Source of the DNA: CAVPCZ01 sp963702445
GTDB lineage: Bacteria > Bacteroidota > Ignavibacteria > UBA10030 > UBA6906
Reading direction: 5' to 3'
NCBI GenBank assembly: GCA_963702445.1
Contig: CAVPCZ010000012.1
Span: 124,001-188,000, forward strand
Length of the DNA stretch: 64,000 nucleotides
The notes under the pieces were generated by a model, which was not told the origin of the DNA, did not search any database, and was given only the letters and a program-made list of their open reading frames with translations. Positions within the stretch are counted from its first letter, which is position 1. Each line of letters opens with the position of its first letter. The translations under genes and the position numbers were made by a program. Of the stretch, positions 38,785-46,875 are shown piece after piece.

Positions 38785-40158
38785 TTACAGGCCGTAGCTG
38801 GACGGAGAAAACTTGTGGGCATAGGTATCTGCCATCTCGGCAAGGAGTGTCTCTTCATTTTCCGGCAGATCATCGAGCGCGGCGTTGATCTTCTCCAACC
38901 ATGACAATTCCCGCGGCGGCAGTGCAAGCGCCTTACCGGCCGATGCGCGGGCAATGATTCCTACTGCAGCCCGCGCTGCCGCAACCGTCTGCGCATACGG
39001 TTGACGGTGCGCGACGATCGCGCGGGCGATCTCAATCGTGGAATCCGGAGAGAGAATAAGTGCCTGGGGACTCAGACTCACGTCCGAGTCGACAAGCATC
39101 TTCCGGTATCCCAGCACCATGTCCTGCCGCGTCGCCTCGTTCATGAGTCTGCAATCGTAGGCAAGCAGTTCGAGAAACGCCTCCGGGGCCGACCCGGAAA
39201 GCAGGCGGACATTCTGGACCGATTCATTGCTCCAGAGGTCGCACATCGCGGCCGCCACATTGCCCACCGGACTGAAATGCGCGCAGCTTGCGGATTTTCC
39301 CTCCATGGCGATCGGGGTCCCGGTGATGGCCTTCAGAACCGGACCCTCATACGCACAGTCTTTGGAAGGTCCCACGGCACCGCACTGGTAGGCCACCAGG
39401 CTGCGCACGGCGCTTGCAGCGCGAATTACCGTCGCCAGCACTTCAGGAAGCATGCCCTGCGATGCCAGCTGCATTGCCGTGTTCGCAAAACCGCACGCGG
39501 AATCCGCGCCCGGAACAACGCGAAACCGGGCCGACACCTCGACAATCTTCCTCCAGAGCCAGGCCATATCTCTCGGGGCGAGGACACCCAGAGCGAAGAT
39601 CGCCCCCCGTACATCCCCGTACATCAACGCCTCGTCATGCACCTCTTTCCCGCCCACGGATTCTATCGAAAGAATATGTGCTCCGGCCTCCGCACATCGT
39701 TCGAAAGATTCACACAGAATATCCCATTCGTCCCCGCTACGGAGCAGTGGCGGACGCTGGCGATCCCGCACATCCGTCGGCGTAACCCGCAGTGCGCAGG
39801 GCAGTTGATACCCGTCGTGCGCCTGCCGCAGGGCGTCATTCAGAATCGCCGTGATCTCGGCCCCCCACGCGGGTTTCTCTGTCATCGGGGGGAGCAACTC
39901 GAACTCCACCACAAGGCCGGGAAGCCGTAACCGCTTCGACGCCTTCACGATCATCGCACCCATTTCCTGGTAGTGCGCCCGTACTTCCTGCCATGTTGCG
40001 TCCTCGATGGACATCACGGGAAGCGTGAAGTTCAACTCCGGATAGACTTCCCCCGCCCCGATCTGTATGCCATATCCGCACGACACCGGATGCGGCGCAA
40101 CACCGAACCGGAGGTCCTCCGGGCGGGTGATCGCGAGTGTATCGAACGTTTTGTGCAT
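38785..40158 (-). CDS. mtaB: Methanol:corrinoid methyltransferase MtaB-like protein
   Basis: Transfers a methyl group from methanol, or a related methyl donor, to a cobalamin protein (MtaC). 457 residues, full length for MtaB. Recognised from the N-terminus (EDLRFGVAPHPVSCGYGIQIGAGEVYPELNF), ILSIESVGGKEVHDEAL, GADSACGFANTAM, RSLVAYQCGAVGPSKDCAYEGPVLKAITGTPIAMEGKSASCAH and CDLWSNESVQ. The zinc ligands of the Methanosarcina enzyme (one Glu, two Cys) correspond to E166, C222 and C268 here. No MtaC-like corrinoid protein or reactivase lies within the window. A UroD/MtaA-like protein lies 4 kb away on the same strand. It has its own good promoter. Confidence 0.88.
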   Translation of the reverse strand: MHKTFDTLAITRPEDLRFGVAPHPVSCGYGIQIGAGEVYPELNFTLPVMSIEDATWQEVRAHYQEMGAMIVKASKRLRLPGLVVEFELLPPMTEKPAWGAEITAILNDALRQAHDGYQLPCALRVTPTDVRDRQRPPLLRSGDEWDILCESFERCAEAGAHILSIESVGGKEVHDEALMYGDVRGAIFALGVLAPRDMAWLWRKIVEVSARFRVVPGADSACGFANTAMQLASQGMLPEVLATVIRAASAVRSLVAYQCGAVGPSKDCAYEGPVLKAITGTPIAMEGKSASCAHFSPVGNVAAAMCDLWSNESVQNVRLLSGSAPEAFLELLAYDCRLMNEATRQDMVLGYRKMLVDSDVSLSPQALILSPDSTIEIARAIVAHRQPYAQTVAAARAAVGIIARASAGKALALPPRELSWLEKINAALDDLPENEETLLAEMADTYAHKFSPSSYGL

Positions 40159-40216
40159 TGTTGCAGGTCTCCCAGTGGATGATGATCACGGTTCCGATAC
40201 GCTGTGCAGGTCTTTT

Positions 40217-40245
40217 ATGATAGACAAGCAATCTGTTTTTGTCAA
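40217..40245 (-). promoter_or_regulatory. Sigma70-type promoter of the mtaB-like gene
   Basis: On the minus strand, TTGACA (40245-40240) and TATCAT (40222-40217) are spaced by 17 bp, about 60 bp upstream of the start codon. The -35 box is consensus and the -10 box matches 5 of 6. Confidence 0.55.
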
Positions 40246-40260
40246 GCGCATGCGTTTTTC

Positions 40261-41688
40261 TTAACGGACAAGGAGGATCTTCAGCGACTTTGCAGATCGT
40301 GATGGAACGCGATCGCCGTACGCCACTTCGAGACGGCAGACATACACCCCCGACGACAGCGCTCCCGCATTCCAGCGAAACTCATGATACCCTTCTGCGA
40401 GAGCGGTTCGGGCCAGACGCTCGATCTGCCGGCCGAGGAGATCATACACACCCAGCGTCACGTTGCCCGCCCGCGGGAGAAGTACACTCACGACGGTAGA
40501 CCCGTTAAACGGATTGGGATAGTTGGACAGTTCGGCCTCATGCGGCAGGGTCACGAACGGCGGCGCTGCGGCAGTGATCAGGTAGCGCTGTTTGAGCGCC
40601 ATGATCCTCTCAAACGACCTGTCAATGCGTGCCGGTGCAATGCTGCCGTCACGAACCGCACGCTCGATAACCTCGATCACGCGGCGGGCAAGCGACCGGC
40701 CCGTACTATCCAGATTGCTGTTGTACAGCAGAATATCCACGCCCGCTTGCACCGCGAGGACCATCGCCTCTTCAAGTCCGTAATGGCTGGAAATAGCCTT
40801 CATGCTCATTTCATCGCTCACCACAACGCCCTGGTAGCCCAGCTGCCCGCGCAGCATGCCGTCGATCGTGGCATTCGACAGGGTCGCCGGATAGAGACTG
40901 TCCAGCGTGGCATTGAACAGATGGCCGGTCATGACGGCATCCACGCTCTGCGATGCCATCAGTCCGGTATACGGTTCCAGCTCCCGTGCGGACCACGTGG
41001 TCGTCACATCGGTGAACCCCAGGTGTGAATCGCCCGTCGCACTGCCGTGCCCGGGAAAGTGTTTCAGGGTCGTGATGATTCCCTTCCTGCGGAACTCGTC
41101 GATGAACCACGAGGCATGCTGCGCGACAGTAACGGGGTCCGCCGAAAAACTGCGTTGCAGCGCCCCGATGGCGGGGCTCGCCGGGTTCACATTGACATCC
41201 ACCACAGGAGCGAGGTTGGCGTTCAAACCCGTTTCGAGGAACCACCCCGCCATCGTGGCGGCCGCGGAGCGGGTTTCACTTTCACGGTTCAACACTGTTC
41301 CAAGGGTATAGGCCGATGGTGTTGAGGAAAAGCCGTTCGAGGCACCCAGCCGCGCCACCCGTCCACCCTCCTGGTCGATCGCCAGCAGAAGTGGGATGGT
41401 TGCCCGGTTCTGGAGTTCTGCCGAGAGATGCGCAATCTGGGTGGGGCTCTGGAGGTTCCCGCTCCACGTGAACATTATCACCCCTCCCACCAGACCTTGC
41501 GCAAGGTCGCTCTTCAGAGTGTCCATGGAAGCAGAGGATTCCTCAACGGAGTCCCCGCGGACGGTCACCATCACCATCTGGCCGATTTTTGTCCTCAGAG
41601 GGACCTGTGCGTCGACTGATGAAGAGCCGGCGGCGACAACGCTGAAGCAGCAAAGGAATATGCGGGTGCAGAAGGGAGGTATCTTCAC
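40261..41688 (-). CDS. GH3 beta-N-acetylhexosaminidase-like protein with T9SS sorting domain
   Basis: Exported glycosidase of the NagZ branch of GH3; 475 residues. The signal peptide region is FCTRIFLCCFSVVAAGSSSVDAQ. GH3 landmarks are LLAIDQEGGRVARL (about residue 100), KHFPGHGSATGDSHLGFTDV (the catalytic histidine-aspartate loop), DAVMTGHLF and VVSDEMSMKAI, which holds the nucleophile aspartate. The last 85 residues form a type IX sorting domain (SNYPNPFNGSTVVSVLLPRAGNVTLGVYDLLGRQIERL ... SLKILLVR). Typical NagZ is cytoplasmic and recycles murein; a secreted, surface-anchored form suggests use of external GlcNAc polymers or foreign cell walls. It lies 12 bp after queD. Confidence 0.9.
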   Translation of the reverse strand: MKIPPFCTRIFLCCFSVVAAGSSSVDAQVPLRTKIGQMVMVTVRGDSVEESSASMDTLKSDLAQGLVGGVIMFTWSGNLQSPTQIAHLSAELQNRATIPLLLAIDQEGGRVARLGASNGFSSTPSAYTLGTVLNRESETRSAAATMAGWFLETGLNANLAPVVDVNVNPASPAIGALQRSFSADPVTVAQHASWFIDEFRRKGIITTLKHFPGHGSATGDSHLGFTDVTTTWSARELEPYTGLMASQSVDAVMTGHLFNATLDSLYPATLSNATIDGMLRGQLGYQGVVVSDEMSMKAISSHYGLEEAMVLAVQAGVDILLYNSNLDSTGRSLARRVIEVIERAVRDGSIAPARIDRSFERIMALKQRYLITAAAPPFVTLPHEAELSNYPNPFNGSTVVSVLLPRAGNVTLGVYDLLGRQIERLARTALAEGYHEFRWNAGALSSGVYVCRLEVAYGDRVPSRSAKSLKILLVR

Positions 41689-41700
41689 AGGGCGTTGTGC

Positions 41701-42057
41701 CTACTCTCCCCTGTAACTGCACCCGCTGGTGCAGGTTTCGCGGACGACGACTTCGGTCAGCTGAGGCAGCGCCGGTTTCAGTCTGTCCCAGATCCACCGG
41801 GCGAGGTTTTCGCTTGTAGGATTCTCCAGGCCCGGGATATCATTGAGATAGTGGTGGTCCAGCTGATCATACAACGGCCGGAACGCCTTTTTCAGATCCC
41901 CAAAGTCGATGACCCATCCCAGGTGCGGGTCCACGGGACCCGAGACATGGACGACGATGGTGAAGGAGTGTCCATGGAGCCGGCGGCATTTATGCCCTTC
42001 GGGAAGATTGGGCAGCAGGTGTGCCGCCTCGAACCGGATTTCTTTGAAGATGTCCAT
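41701..42057 (-). CDS. queD: 6-carboxy-5,6,7,8-tetrahydropterin synthase
   Basis: Second step of queuosine/7-deazaguanine synthesis: converts dihydroneopterin triphosphate to 6-carboxytetrahydropterin. 118 residues, standard length. The zinc histidines are in FEAAHLL (residue 13) and LHGHSF (residues 29 and 31), the catalytic cysteine in GHKCRRLHGH (residue 24). Also seen are VIDFGDLK, LDHHYLND, NPTSENLARWIW and the C-terminal VRETCTSGCSYRGE. It lies 9 bp downstream of queE on the same strand. Confidence 0.95.
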   Translation of the reverse strand: MDIFKEIRFEAAHLLPNLPEGHKCRRLHGHSFTIVVHVSGPVDPHLGWVIDFGDLKKAFRPLYDQLDHHYLNDIPGLENPTSENLARWIWDRLKPALPQLTEVVVRETCTSGCSYRGE

Positions 42058-42066
42058 TGCCGTTTC

Positions 42067-42708
42067 CTATGGTAATCCAACTATCTTATGCATTTGCAGG
42101 CTCAGTTTCCACTGCGGGTGCTCCAGACAGTAGCGTATGGTGAGCCTCGTGTTTTCCGCCCTGGCAGGTCCATCCATCGGTTGCAGGTAGAACTCGTTGA
42201 ATTGCAGGCCTGCAAACCGTTCGGGCCCGGCGCCCGGCTGCGGGAAGATGAGTTTAAGTTCCTGTCCGGCATTCAGCACCATCGGGGCTCCCGCCTTCGG
42301 GCTCACGCAGATCCAGTCAATGCCCGGCGGCGGAAGGATGGTACCGTTTGTCTCGATTGCCACTTCGACGCCGATCGCGTGGAATGCGTGCACAAGCGGC
42401 TCGTCGAGCTGCAGGAGGGGCTCACCCCCGGTGCAGACAACAAACGGGCGCGTGTCCGGGTTGCCGGCGGCGGGCCACCGTGATCTGACCGCGTGCGCGA
42501 GCTCGGCGGCAGCGTGAAATTGCCCCCCCCCGGGACCGTCCGTGCCGACGAAATCGGTGTCACAGAACCGGCAGACCGAGTCTGCCCTGTCCTGTTCCCG
42601 GCCGCTCCAGAGGTTGCACCCTGAAAACCGGCAGAACACGGCCGTTCTGCCGCTGTGCGCCCCTTCACCCTGGATCGTATAGTAAATTTCTTTGATGGAA
42701 TAGGGCAT
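42067..42708 (-). CDS. queE: 7-carboxy-7-deazaguanine synthase
   Basis: Radical SAM enzyme that converts QueD's product to 7-carboxy-7-deazaguanine. 213 residues. N-terminus MPYSIKEIYYTIQGEGAHSGRTAVFCRFSGCNLWSG. The iron-sulfur cysteines are in CNLWSGREQDRADSVCRFCDTDF, i.e. the long C-x14-C-x2-C spacing of E. coli-type QueE. VCTGGEPLLQLD is the SAM-binding GGE motif, and ETNGT and WICVSPKAG follow. It is grouped with queD and an MFS gene; queC and queF are not in the window. Confidence 0.95.
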   Translation of the reverse strand: MPYSIKEIYYTIQGEGAHSGRTAVFCRFSGCNLWSGREQDRADSVCRFCDTDFVGTDGPGGGQFHAAAELAHAVRSRWPAAGNPDTRPFVVCTGGEPLLQLDEPLVHAFHAIGVEVAIETNGTILPPPGIDWICVSPKAGAPMVLNAGQELKLIFPQPGAGPERFAGLQFNEFYLQPMDGPARAENTRLTIRYCLEHPQWKLSLQMHKIVGLP

Positions 42709-42738
42709 ATGATTCCGGGTGATACCCGGAGTTCCTGA

Positions 42739-44112
42739 TTATTCCCTTGTGCGCCCGCGCGCCAGTGATGAGAATACACCTGCAACACACAGCACCGAGA
42801 ATATGCCAAAGGCGACATGCACACTGTGAAGGAATTGAGGGTAGTATGACGGCAGAATCTGCACACGGCCGATGAACATGGCGAACACCAGCATGGTGAT
42901 GCCGAGACTCACCGTCTGACCGGTCATGCGCATTGTTGCCAGTGTTCCCGCCGCCACCCCGTACACCGTACGTTCGACCGAACCCATGACTGCGTTGGTG
43001 TTGGGGGAGGAAAACAGTGCAAAACCGAAACCCAGAAGACCCAGCGCTGCAACGATAAGGGGGAGCGGCGTCGCCGCGCTCAGAAACACAAAGAACAGAA
43101 GACCACACACGATCACTCCCATTCCCGCCGAAGAGACGATACGGGGGTCGATCCGGTCGGAGAGTTTCCCGGCGAACGGTGAGCCTGCCGCCATTACCAC
43201 CGGCTGGGCCAGCAGCACCAGTCCGGCCTGTTGCGGATTGAGCCCGCGAATGTACATCAGGTAGAGTCCGAGAAGAAAGGATACCGCGAAGGTTGCGCTG
43301 TAGTTGATAAACGCCGCAAGATTGGAAAACGCAAAGACCCGGTTACGCCGGAACAGATTGATATCCAGCACGGGGCTTTCCGCGTGCAGTTCCCACCGGA
43401 TGAATACCAGGAGGAAAAGGAGTCCGCCGACCGCAAGAACCCCCCCGGTAGCGTCGGGAAGGAGGGAAAATCCGTACATGAGCGCCAGCAGTGCGACTGC
43501 ATAGATGCATGATCCCGTCACATCAAATCGGGCTCCCTTTGATTCGGTCCATTCCCCCCTCATCTTCATCACGACGAGGATGATCATAAGCACACCCAGG
43601 GGAACATTTGCGAGGAAGATGCTCCGCCAGCCGAATTGCTGTGTGAGGACGCCTCCGATAAACGGACCGACGGAAAGACCGACATACACTGAAGCAGTGT
43701 TGATGCCAAGCACCCTTCCCCTTTCTCCGGCGGGAAAGAGGGAGGTGAGAATCGCAATGCCGGTCCCCGCCATCATCGCGGCGCTGATGCCCTGCAGTAC
43801 CCGCGCGCCAATGAGCAGTCCCAGCGAAGGAGATACGCCGCAGAGCAGCGATGAGCAGGTATGCAATGTGATGCCCCCGAGAAACACCCGCCTTCGGCCG
43901 GTGATATCCGCAATCCGGCCGAACGGGATGAGGAAGACCGAGGAGGAAAGAAGATACGAGGCCGGTACCCATCCCAGCAGCACCGCACTCATGGAGAATT
44001 CATTCCCCATCGCGGGAAGGGCGATATTGATGGAGGAACTCATGAACGGCGTCAGGAACGATGCAAGGCTGGCGACAACAAGTGCTGTCTGTTTGCTGAT
44101 GGGGCTGGACAA
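42739..44112 (-). CDS. MFS drug exporter-like transporter (DHA2 family)
   Basis: Inner membrane proton-driven transporter, 457 residues, with 13-14 predicted helices. N-terminus ALVVASLASFLTPFMSSSINIALPAMGNEF carries the DHA2 motif around helix 1. Then GRIADITGRRRVFLGG (motif A loop) and GARVLQGISAAMMAGTGIAILTSLFPAGERGRVLGINTASVYVGLSVGPFIGGVL (motifs B and C). These are the features of EmrB/QacA-type drug:proton antiporters. Substrate unknown. It is the first of a minus-strand group, with queE 30 bp downstream. Confidence 0.92.
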   Translation of the reverse strand: MSSPISKQTALVVASLASFLTPFMSSSINIALPAMGNEFSMSAVLLGWVPASYLLSSSVFLIPFGRIADITGRRRVFLGGITLHTCSSLLCGVSPSLGLLIGARVLQGISAAMMAGTGIAILTSLFPAGERGRVLGINTASVYVGLSVGPFIGGVLTQQFGWRSIFLANVPLGVLMIILVVMKMRGEWTESKGARFDVTGSCIYAVALLALMYGFSLLPDATGGVLAVGGLLFLLVFIRWELHAESPVLDINLFRRNRVFAFSNLAAFINYSATFAVSFLLGLYLMYIRGLNPQQAGLVLLAQPVVMAAGSPFAGKLSDRIDPRIVSSAGMGVIVCGLLFFVFLSAATPLPLIVAALGLLGFGFALFSSPNTNAVMGSVERTVYGVAAGTLATMRMTGQTVSLGITMLVFAMFIGRVQILPSYYPQFLHSVHVAFGIFSVLCVAGVFSSLARGRTRE

Positions 44113-44316
44113 AGACGGTGGTCCGGTAATAGTTGCAGAGTGTGTTGCCGGCGATCCTGGAAAAGTATAACGAGGACCGGAGGAAGAATCAAGGGGGAGA
44201 GAGAACTCCGGACGGGGCTGCCGCTCCGGGAGACACCGCCCTCAAGGGCCCGGTGTTCACGGGAGGCGTGCGTCAGGAGAATGTGGCGGACAAGGAGAAG
44301 ATGATCGCCCGGCCCG

Positions 44317-46844
44317 TCACAAGGGTCCCCCCGCTATACGCACTTCCGTGGCCGGTTCGAACGTTCTCGTTTCAATCCGATATCCCATCTTCGCCGCAGG
44401 TGTGATCCGTGACTCGATTCTCCGGGAGCCTGTGACAACCGGTGCTGCACGCGCTCTCCCCCATTCGATCACCTGCTGTCCGGGCACAGCACTCGTGAAG
44501 ACGAGGTTTCCACTCGAATCCACCGCCGCATCGCTCAGCCAGCTTGTCGACGACCGGATCGACACAGCGCTTCCTCCGCCCGGGACCAGAAATGCCTCCC
44601 GCGCCGCGTCAGGCATGGGAAAGACAAAGGGAATGATGAGAGAGTCACCGGAGATGGTGAATGCATTCCGGAGCAGAGCCAGCACCGCATGGCTCCCTAC
44701 ACCGGTGATGATATGAGGGTACCGGAGGGGAGCCGCACTGAAGGCAATGACCTGTCCGACACCCGTTGCGCGGTCGATGGTTGTATAGATCTCGGGCGAA
44801 CTCCCGACCCTGCCCAGGATTTCCGTTTTGACCTGCGGCACCAGCGGCCACCCCCGTCTGGCCAGGGACACCATCCCGGCAACCCGCAGGCGGTCTTCGG
44901 CGTTCATCAGCGAAAGATCCCCCCAGAATCCGTACCCTGCAGCCAGGGAAGAAAGCACGTTGTATCGCTGCGATTTGTACATCGGACTGTTGTGCGGATA
45001 GTTTGCATACGTTTGAAGAACCGGAGCAAAGAGGTCATTCCACAGTGCGGGAATCATCCGGGTCGACTTCGCTCTGTACTGACTCATATCCCCGTAGGCG
45101 GAGGCGCCGTTGTTCAGCCAGAAATAGCGCCCTTCGCTCAGAAAGGCAAGTCCGACATTGCGAAGAGGTTCGGTGACATCGAATTCCACGTCCACGTCGG
45201 GATTGTACCTCCGCAATTCTGCCACGGTTTCCGTCACCGTACGGATGATTTCAAAGCCGTACCGCTGGCGTCGGTCGGTGACGGAAACCGTGCTGTCGCC
45301 GTGGCGGTGGAGGGGGGAAGCGCAGAGAGACTTGTCTATCCCGTCCCACTTGAAATACCGCACGCCGGAGTCCATCAACCGTTTGCAGACGGAAACAAAA
45401 TGCTCGCGGTACGAACTGACAAAGCAGAACATCTTCTTGTTCCACCGCCCGGTTGGCGCGAGGCCGTCTTCCCCGCGGATCAACCATTCCGGATGCTGCC
45501 GGACGGTACGGGAGAGCGAGTCCGCTGCCAGAGGGGCGATCCAGATTCCCATCGTCATCCTGCGGCGGGCAAGTGCCCGGCGAAGCGGTTCCAGTCCTTC
45601 GGGGAGCTGTGCGGTATTGGTGAACCAGTCCCCGATCATATCCTGCCAGCCGTCATCCAGAACGAAGAGGTCGACGCCGATCTCTGCGGCATAGCCGACA
45701 TCTTCGAGAATGCTCTTTGTTGTCAGAAATTCGCGCGGGTCTCCTCCCTTCATGGACTTCTCCCGCTGCATACCCCAGGTATTGTAGTAGAACAACGGGG
45801 TACGTGCGGAGGGATACTCGCATATCCATTTCAGCAGAAACTCACGCAGGGCCGATTCCCCCGCCTCGACACCCTTTCCTCTGAAGACTCCCAGTTCTGT
45901 CCAGACGGTGGACAGGGGGCTGTCCACCACGAGTCGTTCCCCATCGAGATAGGAGCCCGCCAGAGCACGGACGGAAAGATGGAGACCACCCTTCTCCTGA
46001 GTCCGATGAACGGTCAGGTAGTTCTGTTCGGCGTCACCATCGGGTGATCCGTGCTCGTAGGCAACAAAGAATCCGAATGAACGGACGGAATCCACGCAGA
46101 TAAGCACCGGCCCTTTGTGATCTCCGGGGACCGGTGGAACGGACGCCCAATCCCTGCGCCGCGGGTGATACATATAGTTGGCGGCCAGATTGCGTCCAAT
46201 CCGGGTGCCTGTTTCCTCCCCCGCTCGTCGTAGCTTTCCGTTGCCGGCTGTCGTTCGATCGCGACGCCTCCCCAATCCGCCAGCTGAATTTCCCGCATGG
46301 TCAACCTGGAGGCCGGGTGGAATATGTAGGAGGGAAAGATCAGATGTCCCCTTCCCCGCTCCTTCGTCATCCGGAGATCACACCCCTCCGTTCCGCGAAA
46401 CTCCAGTCTCTCGCGAAGCACGCCTGATCCGGGATACATTTGAAGCCGGTGGGTAACCCGGAGCCCGGCGGCGGCACCGCGATCCACAAGGTAGTTCAGG
46501 CAGATCTCCTCCCCGCCGTGGCGCATCGCCCGCCGTTGATGCCCGGTGAACGTCCAGACAGGCTGGAGGTTCGTGAGGATCGCACCGTTAACGGAACACT
46601 CAAACCAGGGAGTTTGACCGTCCCGGATAAAGAGATTCGCCCCGCTCCTCTTCTCCACCAGTCCGCCGATCGCGATGCGGCTTCCCGCTTCGTGCGAAAC
46701 GGGGAACGATCTGACGAGGAGGTCGTTTTCCACCAGGATCAGTGAATCGGTCACGGTGGTGCGAACACCGGAGGCCGGCGAGGCGCTCTGGAGGAGGAGC
46801 ACGAGCCACAGCACGCCGAGGGAAGTGCGGACAGCAAGGGGCAT
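44317..46844 (-). CDS. Secreted GH36-type alpha-galactosidase-like protein (one frameshift)
   Basis: About 842 residues when joined. The ATG at 46844 gives a signal peptide (MPLAVRTSLGVLWLVLLLQSASPASG). The N-terminal beta-sandwich (residues 25-240) is interrupted by a frame change near 46225. The catalytic barrel has RTPLFYYNTWGMQRE, VDLFVLDDGWQD, MTMGIWIAPLAADS, HPEWLIRGEDG and the nucleophile region VRYFKWDGIDKSLC. VEFDVTEPLRNVGLAFLSEGRYFWLNN follows. These match clan GH-D (GH27/GH36), although the KWDGI form is unusual and the acid-base residue is not certain. It is the last gene of the GntR-LacI, GH2, SSS, GH36 operon, 31 bp after the symporter. Confidence 0.82.
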
Positions 46845-46875
46845 GGAAAGACTCACGGATGTCGTGGAGAAACGG

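Noticed and set aside
44689..46047. A 452-codon plus-strand frame
   Set aside because: Antisense to the GH36-like gene, whose motifs are clear on the other strand.
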